Assembly (NCBI GenBank): GCA_030737875.1
Contig: CM060910.1
Span: 250,884,427-250,948,426, forward strand
Direction: 5' to 3'
DNA length: 64,000 nucleotides
Source: Allium sativum
Lineage: Eukaryota > Streptophyta > Magnoliopsida > Asparagales > Amaryllidaceae
Shown one piece after another: positions 10,752 to 21,404 of the stretch (positions are counted from its first letter, which is position 1; every line of letters starts with the position of its first letter). The notes beneath the pieces are model-generated. The model worked only from the letters and a program-made list of their open reading frames with translations, did no database searches and was not told where the DNA came from. Position numbers and translations under genes: made by a program.

Positions 10752-10985
10752 ATAGAATTTTTATATATTGAACTTTGAAATAAAAATTCGATTTTTATAT
10801 ATTGAACTTTGAACTAAAAATTCGATTTTTATATATTGAACTTTGAAATAAAAATTCGATTTTTATATATTGAACTTTGAACTAAAAATTCGATTTTTAT
10901 ATATTGAACTTTGAACTAAAAATTCGATTTTTATATATTGAACTTCGAAATAAAAATTCGATTTTTATATACTGAATAACGAAGT
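10752..10985 (+). repeat. 33-34-bp minisatellite in LTR C
   Basis: Six to seven units of ATTGAACTTTGAAATAAAAA / TTCGATTTTTATAT type, alternating GAAATAAA and GAACTAAA variants. Confidence 0.85.
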
Positions 10986-11974
10986 AAAAATGTGATTTTT
11001 ACATATATGGTGGTTACAGCAACGAAGATGCGATGACGATGAAGATTTCTATCAATGAAGTGCCGTGGATCTAGGATAGCTATATGTGAGAATTTCTCAC
11101 CTTTCAATTTATTTTTCTAGTTATATATATATATACTAGGATGCAGACGGTGCTTAGTAGCACCCGACACAATCGTCCACAGACCATGGACTTGTTTGTT
11201 TGGCTGAGTTGTTAGTTAGATTGTTTGAGTTGATTTGAATTGTTTGGTGAAATGAAATTGTTATGATTGATGTGTGAATGGCGTGGGCCTTCACTAGACC
11301 GGGGATAAGGCTAGGCCTCGTCCCGTTTCTAGTATCGTGCCGTTATGCCGCCGAAATTTTCTAAAATAAGTTAGAAAAATAAGAATATCATTTTATTTAA
11401 AGAATGAATTGAATAGAAATTCATAGGTTGAAATAAAATGTTTTATCGTTAAAAATATAATTTTTAACGTGAAGAGAATAAAATAGAATATTCATTTACA
11501 AACCAGACGGTTTGTTTATGTACACCTATTTGAATGACATTGATTGGGACGATAAATTTTACACATCGCCCAACTGCACAAATAAAATATGCGTTTGATT
11601 GTTTGAAACCCCACACGGGTGTTCGGATGAAATTTGAAGTTCACTCATCCTGATTGATTAAATATGTCGATCGATTGATTGACAGGCTGTTATAAGCGTT
11701 AGATATCTTTATTTGATGCTTATACAGTGTAGTGCACTTTGGTTGATGGTTGATCATTTTTCAATGTAATTATATACATGTGTTGTGTGAAAATCCATAT
11801 AATTAATTTTATATGGTAATTGATTGGGCCTCATTCCAGTTTCGAAAAAGAAATATTTGAAATGAAAATATTTGAAATAGAAATATTTGAAATAGAAATT
11901 TGAAAATAGAAATTTATGAAGTCGTGTTGATTAGTTTGACGCCATTTTGACGTGAACGATATTTATATCGATTT

Positions 11975-12235
11975 TAAACGATTTCGAAATGAATTGAATA
12001 GAAAACGAATTCAAAGTGAATTGAAAACGATTTCGAAATGAATTGAATTGAAAACGATTTCAAAGTGAATTGAAAACGATTTCGAAATGAAGTGAATTGA
12101 CAACGATTTCGAAATGAATTGAATTGAAAACGAATTCAAAGTGAATTGAAACGATTTCGAAATGAAATTGAATTGAAAGTGAATTGAAAACGAATTCAAA
12201 TTGAATTTGAAATTTGAATTGAATAGAAATGAATT
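11975..12235 (+). repeat. Degenerate GAATTGAAAACGATTTCGAA minisatellite in LTR C
   Basis: Overlapping repeats of GAATTGAAAACGATTTCGAA and GAATTCAAAGTGAATTG words, about 27-32 bases apart. They generate a spurious minus-strand frame rich in FQFISKSF. Confidence 0.7.
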
Positions 12236-13063
12236 TTAAAACGAATCTATAAAGAAGAATTCAATTGTGATTTGAATTGAAAAGGAAGTTGAAAATGTTT
12301 TTGAAACGAATTCAAAACTATTTATATAATTCGTTTTAAATAGAAATCGACGAAGTATATATTATATATATTATATATATAATATAATGGCCTGAATAGA
12401 ACGCGCCGCGCCGCGGCAGTTCGTGAATTTCGACCATTTATTTCAAACGGACATTACGGGAGATCCGACCGTCGGATTCTCCTAAAACCGGAACCGTTGG
12501 GTTCGTATCGAAAAGAGCTTTCTAACGAATGTTAGAAATTTGAAATCTAATGGTTGGATTTGGAGATACATCCAAATCAAATTCGAAAAAGGTCGTTGTA
12601 AGTGCAGTTCGATGGCCGTTGATGGAAATCGACTGTACGGGCCTTGATAAAATTATTAAAAATAGTAATAATTTGTGTAAAATCATAAGAAATGATTTGT
12701 GAAGAATTGGGATGAAAAACTCCATATTTGAAAAGATAAAAATAGATTTTTATCGAAATGAACTAGTTTTGAACTAGAATTATAATTCTATTTATTTTTA
12801 AATAAATAAATTGAATTCGAAAAGGGTTTTAAAAATAACCAAAATTTCCAATGATTGCATTGGAATGGATTTGAATCGAAATTGTCTTCGGAATATTTCG
12901 ATGTTGGATTTCGTGACTATACAGATGTTGTTATGGAAATTTGAAAGATAGATATATACATCGTTATTTCCAATACGATATTTGTTGGTCGTAGAATTTG
13001 ATATTGAATATAAGCCGGGATATTTTCTATTCAGGGCCTTATATTGAATATCAAATGTGATTT

Positions 13064-13313
13064 GGGTTTGTCGTGAATGGTGTCTTCACTAACACTGTTC
13101 TTGAACCCAGTTGAGAAAAGATTAAATCTTTTTATTTAGATTTAATGAAGTGTACCAATTAAATAATATTTAATTGGAATTGAATTGATATTGATTTTTG
13201 GGTTTATCGTGAACAGTGTTTTAAATAACACTCGTTCTTTAACCCGATAATTAATGAATGTGATTTTGGGTTTATCGTGAACCGTGTTTTAAATGGCACT
13301 GATTCTTTAACCC
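13064..13313 (+). repeat. Three GGGTTT…AACCC stem-loops in LTR C
   Basis: Copies at 13064-13108, 13200-13245 and 13268-13313. Each is about 45 bases with outer arms GGGTT/AACCC and inner arms GAAC…GTGTT / AACAC…GTTC around an AT-rich loop. Five relatives occur in LTR C'. Confidence 0.6.
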
Positions 13314-14814
13314 AGTTGAAGATTAAAACTAAGTGGAGTTTTAATGAATCTTTAATTAGATTGAAATGATCGAAAATGGAGTATCACCAGTTTTGCTCCA
13401 GACGATAGTTAAATCTTTAATTAGATTTGAACGTGAAATGGTAATTGAATTTACCGATAACACCGTGGTGTTAGATATGAAGTACTACCAGTTTTACTTC
13501 GTGGGATGAATAGGTTGGGATTGGGAAATTAAAACAAATGATTACTTCGGTAAGGTTCGCTAATCCCGACTGGTTTGAATTGATATTCAAAAGTAGATTA
13601 AAGCATAAATTCAAGAATTTATCTTTGATAAAATTAATGGGAACTTTTCCCTATGAATGTGAAATTTAGAAACTAACTGTCGGTTAGCCAAGCAGAAGGG
13701 TTTTCTGGATATTGATCTGATGTTGGTTTCGGCCTTCGGGGTTAATATTTGGGGAATTATTCTCTTGATTAATTTACGGTTAGTGACTAATGAATTGGAA
13801 TGAGGCGTATGTTGTGTTTGTGTAACACTTATTTAAAATATACGCGAGTTATTCGGAAAGACCGGGTTTATCCCATTCTGAATAACTGATACGACGATAA
13901 GTCGAAGATGAAGACGATGGTCGAAGACCGGAGGTCTTCACGTCGTTTGGGTGATAACTGATGATCTTGATTGGGCTGTACACCCAAGAAGATGGAAACA
14001 GTTGGTGATCGTCCGGACGTACTTGGAGATCGATGGATATGCGGGGTACTAGGTGCCTCCGGTTTCGTTCAGACCCAGAACGGACTTGTAAATGGACTTT
14101 GTGTCTGACATCGGATTTCATTCTGTGTGACTGATATCGGTTGCATAGGATGGTTTGCCTGTGTGGCATGCTAAGATGCAAATGATCAAGGCTTCTGTTG
14201 AAAAGCAAAGTCTTGTGGTTGATGATCAAAGCACGGCCTTTGTGGCGTAGCTTTGTGTAACGTTTACCTCGCGTGTTTCACACCAGGTATGAACCAAAAA
14301 CGGGAGACGGACCTCAGGGAGGGCCTGCGTTTCCTCCTAGCTAGAAGTGGCGTCAGTGGTTTTACACGCCCTGACGAGTTTGACTTATGTGGTTGTTGCT
14401 GTTGCGAGGCGCCTCGGTTAGATCGGACGATCCGGGTCCGATGGAGTCATTCGTTGGCTCGCTTACGCCCCAAAGGGCGGCGAAACGCAGTGTCCAGGGT
14501 TTAAGTTTAATCCACATCGGTGGACCGGCCCTGACGATCCAAGGGTCGATGCGTTCTGATCCTGAGACTCGGGCTAGGCAGTCTCGAATCGGTTGAGGAC
14601 TATCTTTTGCCTCGGTTCATAGACGGAAATCCAATTTCCAAATACGTGACTTTGCAGTTTTATTTGTAAACCTATATATGGCGACATAGTGGCATGGGAC
14701 GCTCATGCCGCCTATGATTGATACTTATGATTTGAAGTTGTTTTATACACTATGCACTTACAATAGTATCAAATGATTTGTTTTAAACGTATCAAGCATT
14801 CTTTGGCTGTTATA

Positions 14815-14877
14815 AGGTAAAAACCCTATCCTCCGGCTTGCGTTGCATTGTGTGATAGGACCTGGATCTTATAACAG
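14815..14877 (+). repeat. Stem-loop near the 3' end of LTR C
   Basis: Arms TTATAAG/CTTATAA and CCTATC/GATAGG enclose a conserved loop with GCGTTGCATTGTGTGAT. The same unit occurs in the C fragment near 39294-39360 and in C' near 57306-57370. Confidence 0.5.
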
Positions 14878-15774
14878 CTTCATTTTTCTTTATTTAGCAT
14901 TGCGCTGTTTGTTTTATGCACTGGTATTCTTGGGAGGAAACCCGTTCCGTGTTATACGGCGTGGTCCCTTGATTTACCTAATGATTTAAAGTAAAGATTA
15001 ATAACTGTTTTAGTTCTCACACCAGTCACATGACTGACCTGGAGTTTATTGTTTTAACCTAAACTCTGGGTGCCCTTATTTTGACACGGGCAGCTAGTAG
15101 TTTTGGTTTTGCAGATTTATATTCACAGGATCCTGGTTTACAGCTGGAACGATATCCGGAAAGCTTTGTATCCGTATATCTCATTCTAGTTGTGTATTGT
15201 ATTATTTTTCCGCTGCGATGTATTTAAATGTAATTTAAATCTCTGATATTTCTGTGTAATATTCATTTATACTCTGTATATTCTTGTAATCTGATGCATT
15301 GTTGTAATATACAATGAAACGTTCTTCTGTATGCGTTCTGTTTTGTCGTGTTCTCAAACGATAGGGCGTTTCGAACGGCCTGGGCCGGTTTAGCGACTGG
15401 TTCGCACCGAGCGAAATTCCTTGCCGTCACAGATATGATGCACGAATCTAGTCTTCAATCTTCTAAGTCGCATTTCCTTGAGCTTAACTCCATTATGCTT
15501 TGTCCGTCTTTAACTTCACAATTTCGTAGCTTCTTAATTCTTGTTTCCAAAATATGAGTTGGAACCTATTTCACTGTTGCCTCTCGTTCCACTTTCACTT
15601 ATTCTCCTTCTAGTATACTTGGCTCAAGCATAACTGCGTACTCATGGTTTCATGCAAGCTCTCCAAAATTCACTAGTGAATCTTGGATCTTGTTCACTTA
15701 CTAGAAGGTATTCCACATAGATGAATTATCTCTTGAAAATAAACAAATGTCAACTATGTTGCCAAATGTACTTA

Positions 15775-16764
15775 CTAAGGTGATTCTTTACAACTCATGC
15801 ATAAGCGAAATGAACCTTCTGCCTTAGTGGTGAACACTACTGGAGCGCCCCATTCTGAAATGCTCCTCCTAATGAACCCCTTTTCTAGAAGCTCTTTAAT
15901 CTGTTTACTGAGCTCTTTCCTTTCCCGTGGAGCCATGTGTCTAACGGGCAACGCAACAGGCTTTGCATTATCTACAAGGTATATGCGGAAGTCTATCTCC
16001 CGCTTCGGAGGCATGCCCTTCACCTCTTCGAAGACATCCGGATATTCCCGGACCACTCTAACCGATTGCAAATTTTCAACGGAGGCATCTAGCGATTCAA
16101 GGTAACTAAGCATAACCGCATACGAGGGATTACAAGAAATTTCCAAAGTATTACCGAGCTGGGTTAGGAGCCTAACAACCCTTTTCTCACAATCAAGGAT
16201 GGCCCCATTACTGGATAGCCAATCCATGCCCAAAATCAAACCATATCCCGAAAAGCCCAAAACAAAGGCACTACACTTAAATTCTACGCTTAGAATAGAA
16301 ATTTTCAATCCCAAACAGATCATAGACAAATGAGCTGGGCCCCCAATTGGGTTTGAAACAATTAAGGGGTCCTCTACCATACTAGTTTTTAGGTGCAGAG
16401 ATTCTACTAAAGCAGACGAGATAAAGGAGTGTGATGCGCTAGAATCAAATAATGTGCGAACGGGGTGATCATAAAGATAAACTACACTTTCTACAGAAGT
16501 ATTTATACCTCGCTGTTGCAGAGGTGGCGCCTCTAGTACATGAACTTGTGCCCCTGAGGTGGGTCCAGCCCTCTGCCCATGTCCTCGTTTCTTTGGGCAG
16601 TCCTTAGCCATGTGGCCTGTCTCACCGCAAGAAAAGCACCCACCATTCATCTTGGCCTTCTTTTTCCGGCAATCTTTTACTGAGTGCCCTACTTTTCCAC
16701 AGAATTTACACTTCCTCTTCTCTTGGGACTTGTTGTCCTTCCCGCCCTTCTTAAAGTCTATCTT
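15775..16764 (-). pseudogene. gag-pol: Gag zinc knuckles-protease-RT stub, right unit
   Basis: Copy of the left-unit frame with different damage. A TAG at about 16765-16767 breaks the linker between the second and third zinc knuckles. The third knuckle keeps its final Cys (CKFCGKVGHSVKDC). The protease active site reads DSSAS instead of DSGAS (residues 69-71 from the Met at 16650), which should weaken or kill catalysis. The frame ends at the same residue after FRLC as the left copy, so the central deletion predates the tandem duplication. Upstream, gag-like sequence with the first knuckle continues to about 17090 and also holds a TAG. Confidence 0.86.
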
Positions 16765-17090
16765 CTAAGGTTGTAAACCCTCTTTCTTCCCTTGAGAGCT
16801 TTCTGCCTTTGTCTCCTTCTTCTTTGGGCAGTCCCTAGCCCAGTGGCCTGTCTCCCTACACTGAAAGCAAGTAGCACTCATCCTCCTCTTCTTCTTCCTG
16901 TAGTCTCCCTCCAGATGTCCAAGAATTCCGCAGAAATAACATTTCCTTTTTTCACATTTCTTGTCATTACTGTTACGATCCTTTCTTGTTTGACTACTAT
17001 TCGTCTTCCTACTCTGGGACTCTTCCGCTTGCTGGTTTACGTGGAGGAGGAGGAGTGAAAGCGTCAGCAGCTAGGGAGTAAGGTCTCCAG
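16765..17090 (-). pseudogene. gag: Upstream gag remnant with first two zinc knuckles, right unit
   Basis: Reads CYFCGILGHL-type and CFQCRETGHWARDC knuckles preceded by a basic, Gln/Ser-rich linker. In contrast to the left copy there is no TAA just before the first knuckle. A TAG about 160 bases further upstream ends the frame. The capsid domain is not recognisable. Confidence 0.65.
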
Positions 17091-17271
17091 ACATGCTGAA
17101 ACAGAAAGGATAGATTCAAAACGAAGGATAAGAGATAGTACCTATGGCTTTGGGGGGGGGGGGACTTTGCCTTTTAAAATAAAATAATATTTTATCTTTT
17201 AAAAATGCTTCTTTAAATTTCTTTTTAAAAAATAAATTTTCAAAACTATTTATCTTATCCGGTAAACCTAT

Positions 17272-17283
17272 GCTCTGATACCA
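17272..17283 (-). other. Primer-binding site, initiator Met tRNA (right unit)
   Basis: Minus-strand TGGTATCAGAGC two bases after the end of the right LTR, identical to the left unit's site. An 11-13-base G-run lies close by (17151-17163). Confidence 0.92.
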
Positions 17284-17285
17284 AG

Positions 17286-20200
17286 TGAAACACCCCACCT
17301 CCGTTAGGGTCACTCTAAAAGGGAATGCCCTAATTTTGGTGGAGGTTTATAAGTATAAATCACAGATACACAAGACAGATATAATAACACATATTTTTTG
17401 AACAGCGGAAAACAACAACTTTTATTTCATTAAAATACATGTTACACCAACCATACCATAATTGTCTTACAATACTTCCAAAAACATAACATCTTCATAA
17501 CTGTCTTGATTACATTATTTAAAGAAGCATAAAGAAAACATAAATAAACTGCAAAAGTCCCATAATTGCTGTCCAAAGCCATAGTCCAAAATGGAAAGGA
17601 TCCAAGCAATACATTCTTTCTCTTCAAGCTGGATAAGAAGACTGGTCATGCTGCGGTATTCCCTCCCTGTGGACCTGGGGGGGGGGAGGGGGGGGTGGGG
17701 GAAATGGAAGAAAAGAAGACGAAAGAAAAGTAGAGTCAGACATAAAGCCTGAGTAAGTCTAGGACTATTCAGTCTATGAACAAAGAACTAGGTATGATAA
17801 GTATAAACTAGAAATGGGAAAGCACCATAAACTAAGTTAAGTTGTCTAGGGTCGAATATACTATCGTACCCCATATTAATCTCTGTACCCATATAAACTA
17901 GTTCCCAACAGGCACCCCATAATCAGGGTGAAGTGGTCCATTTTTATGATGATCGGCTCCTACTCGCATAGTTACATGTGTCATACGACCCCCGATGTTG
18001 TAGTTACCTATGCTGGTCCCATCATGGGGTGTATCAAGTCCCATGGTGGCGGCCCGACACACTCCTAGAATGCACAGGTATGCTACTGGTGCCCAGTGCC
18101 TTATTTTTCTGCGCCGAAGTGTGTGCACGCCCGCACCCCGTTAGAACCTACACTGCAGCACCACCGCCGTCGATTTGACCTCTTACAGTCAGCCCAATAA
18201 TCGTGCCCCACCGTGCCTAGTTTCAGGGTATCATGATACCTTGTAGGGTTACTGCTGAAAAGGGTCCCCCGCTACTAGGTTTTCTATTTCTAGCCAATAT
18301 GCTAAGTTGGTTAAGTGTTTTATAAACCTAACCCCCAATCAGTCTGTTTAGTTTAGCATGTTCTATTTTAATTAAGTCTTAATTCACTTAATCCTATCAA
18401 TCCTGACTCAGCCTTAATTGTCTTATTAAAGCCTTGACCTCTCACATTAGACAGGTATTGTTGTGGCTGCCTATTGCCGGTTGGGTCCGGGCAGTCTTAC
18501 GCCACAACTCAGTCTAACCTCGGGTCCTTATTGGGCTCCGTGTTTAACCACCCACATTGGATAGGTATTGTTGTGACTACTGGATAGCCGGGCGGTTCCG
18601 GGCAGGTTTACATCACAACTCAATCCACCTCGGGTTAAACACATCGTATTTTCTACATTTACATATTTTGTCTCTTTTCTTTTTATATGTAAATATTTGC
18701 GGCCCATTATTCAAATTCATCTTTATTGATTAAGATTTATTTATGCCACTTAATTGTTTTTCAAGGTTGTTGGCATGCGTCAAACATGCCAACACATATG
18801 TTCTATATTTTAGCCCAAACGTCATTACCCCCGTTTTATACGTTCGCTCCAATGTAAGGTGTGTTGGGTTTAACACTTAAACCCAATTTAGCCATATGTA
18901 AAGGGGAGGCTTATAACATGGTGTTTATCAGGTAACATGAAAGAGGGGAGTGTGAACGCATGAACTTGCAACGAACGATTCAATTAACATAAAGTAGGCA
19001 CATGTGAACTTGTAATTGTAACATTATATAATCATGGCATAACATGAATCATTTTATCCATATAATCATAGCATAAACAATACTTAAACGTGGATCATTC
19101 TATTCATATAATTATGGCATAGGAAATACTTAAACATGAATCATTCTATTCATATGATTGTGGCATAAACAATACTCAAACATAAATCATTCTATTCATA
19201 TAATTATGGCATAGGAAATACTTAAACATGAATCATTCTATTCATATGATTGTGGCATAAACAATACTCAAACATGAATCATTCTATTCATATGATTGTG
19301 GCATAAACAATACTCAAACATGAATCATTCTATTCATATATTTATGGCATAGGAAATACTTAAACATGAATCATTCTATTCATATGATTGTGGCATAAAC
19401 AATACTCAAACATGAATCATTCTATTCATATGATTATGGCATAAACAGTACTTAAACACAAATTATTCTATTCATATGATTATGGCATAAATAATACTTA
19501 AACATGAATTATAGGTTCAACTAACAATGTAAACTTGAAATTAAGAATCTAACTAAATTAGATATCATTATTATTTGCACATGGTCTTGACTAGAAGTAT
19601 AAGCCTATATTTTTCTTTAGGCATAATATAAACTAATCATGTTCATAAAACCACTACATGCTAACAAAAAGGTACTTACTTTTGTCACTAATACAAAAGT
19701 ATGGTTCAACTAGAATTATCCCAACATCATATAATCATGGCATAACATGAATCATTTTAATCCATTTATAGAATTATAGCATAAACATACCTAAACTTAA
19801 ATCATGGTTTTTATTCTATCTATGTAAACTTGCAAGTGGAATGTAATTCTAATGTAATTCCAATGTAACTTATGTGTCACATATATTATCATATGATTAT
19901 GATAACAACATAAGCCTAAAAACATGTTTTTCAATTGGGCATAATAACAAACATAGTTTAGTCATGTTCATAAAATTAATACAAGTTCACAAAGATGCTT
20001 GCTTTTGTCACTATCACAAAAGCATGATTTTTATAGTTGAACTATAATGCCAATTCCAACATAACTTCATATGAATCATAATACTCAAATGGACCAAATT
20101 ACACTAAAGATGACCATAGAATTATACATCATGTTGGCATAACAATAAATTATATACTTGCATGAATTTTAAATAAACTATTACAACACATAGTTGTTAT

Positions 20201-21404
20201 TTTCAACATGAATCACATAGTTGCAATTATCAAGTGGGTGTTGTAAATAACTATCACAAACATGTAGTTTTCAATATGAATCATATGCTTGCATGAATCC
20301 CAATTAAAATTCCACAACATGTGGTTGTCAACGTAAACCATATACTTGTATGAATCCAATCGTACACCATAGCATTGCCAAATCGTTTAGAATCAAAATA
20401 ACATGCAAATATAGGTTATTATTGCCACAATTCCATTTCGTTGTTAACTTCCAACGTAAATCGCATACTTGCAAATATCCAATCGTATACCATAATATTC
20501 CCAAATCGTTTAGCATCAAAGCAACGTACAAATATAAATTATTATCGCCACAATTCCATTTCTTTCTTTACACAAATCAACACAATTATTTAATTCACAT
20601 CGGAATAGCACTCTACTTACAACGTATGACGAATCTTCAATTCAGGAATCTGAATTCTGAATTTGGAGATGCTATCCTTTGTTGTAGGCGTTGCTTTGAT
20701 TCAATTAACGTTGCTTTAAGCTTTTGATTTATCTCCTAATTGTCTCTCTATTTCTGACGGCTATCCTCAGTCTCTCCTCAGCCGCATGACGGTCTCATCT
20801 CCATTTTAGTTTGTGTAAATTAGGGTTTGTCTTAGGTCCTTTTTATAGAGTTTGTGAGTTGATTTAGACCGTCGATGGAGCTTGGTTTAATAATAGCCAT
20901 TCGTTCAAAGGATAGGCCAATCAGGAGCTGACACTTAGCCCTAGTGACAAGGCAAGGATCAGAAAATCGACCAAACACAGACCAGGTCAGCCAGGGTGGG
21001 CTGGGTTTGACCTGGCTCAGGGGCCAGGTCGACTCCCCAGTCGACCCCCAGGTCGACTCTAGAGTCGACCTGCCTGGGGCAGGTCGACACCTAGGTCGAC
21101 CTGGCCTGGCAGGTCGACCCTAGGGTCGACCCCCAGGTCGACCTGGTGAGTTTGGGCGGGGATTTTCCCGCCTACTCTGATTGGGCTGAAATTCAAATCT
21201 GTTTTCGAAATTTGAATTTTTTGAAACTTCATCGGGCCATAATTTGGTCATACGGGCTCCGTTTTTCGAAAACTCGGACTCTATTTCGCGTATTTTTCCG
21301 AGACGAACGCAATGGCATATCCCATTTCCCTTAATACTTTGATTTGAAATTTATTATACTTTAATTCGTGAATTTCACTGTTATAAAATACACGGGGTGT
21401 TACA
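17286..21404 (-). repeat. Family A LTR, right copy (5' LTR of right unit, 4119 bp)
   Basis: Ends as in the middle copy (TGTAACACC at 21404, GTTTCA at 17286). It carries all the same landmarks: GCGTTCGTCTCGG box 21298-21310, GTCGAC cluster 20996-21146, TATA 20841-20847, minisatellite about 19043-19512, stem-loop modules 18435-18637, hairpin 17737-17751 and an interrupted G-run 17679-17700. The flank beyond it is not a copy of the internal region. Confidence 0.9.
20996..21146 (-). promoter_or_regulatory. GGTCGACC palindrome cluster, right LTR
   Basis: About nine GTCGAC cores in the same place as in the other copies, with a different order of the CCTGG-spaced and plain units. Confidence 0.5.

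Larger units (their letters stand above)
9111..15431 (+). mobile_element. Solo LTR, family C (6321 bp), nested in the right unit
   Basis: It starts TGTAATAACCCGG and ends GCCGTCACA, flanked by an exact 5-bp target duplication GATAT (9106-9110 and 15432-15436). Removing it rejoins DNA that is continuous at about 1788-1800 in the left unit. I find no internal primer-binding site, no second LTR start or end, and no gag-pol frame, so it is read as a single very long solo LTR. It is related to C' (50321-57917): shared blocks include GCGCGG(C/T)AGTTCGA near the start, a GCCTGAATAGAACGCGCCGCG block (12390-12409 versus 54388-54407) and the last 650 bases. Alternative: a LARD-like non-coding element that has lost one terminal repeat. 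Confidence 0.82.
1..21404 (-). mobile_element. Tandem Ty3/gypsy array, family A (LTR-internal-LTR-internal-LTR)
   Basis: Three nearly identical LTRs alternate with two nearly identical internal regions, all on the minus strand. Each internal region starts with an initiator-Met primer-binding site beside an LTR end (…GGGGTGTTTCA) and finishes with a polypurine tract beside an LTR start (TGTAACACC). The middle LTR therefore serves both as 5' LTR of the left unit and as 3' LTR of the right unit. Gag zinc knuckles, an aspartic protease, the first residues of RT and a chromodomain-like integrase tail place it among Ty3/gypsy chromoviruses. LTRs of about 4.1 kb fit the Tekay/Del branch, but that branch assignment is inference. 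Unequal recombination between LTRs is the simplest origin. A solo LTR (9111-15431) interrupts the right unit. The left LTR runs out of the window, so target duplications cannot be compared. Confidence 0.88.

Noticed and set aside
12011..12199. Minus-strand frame rich in FQFISKSF
   Set aside because: Direct product of the GAATTGAAAACG minisatellite, not a protein.
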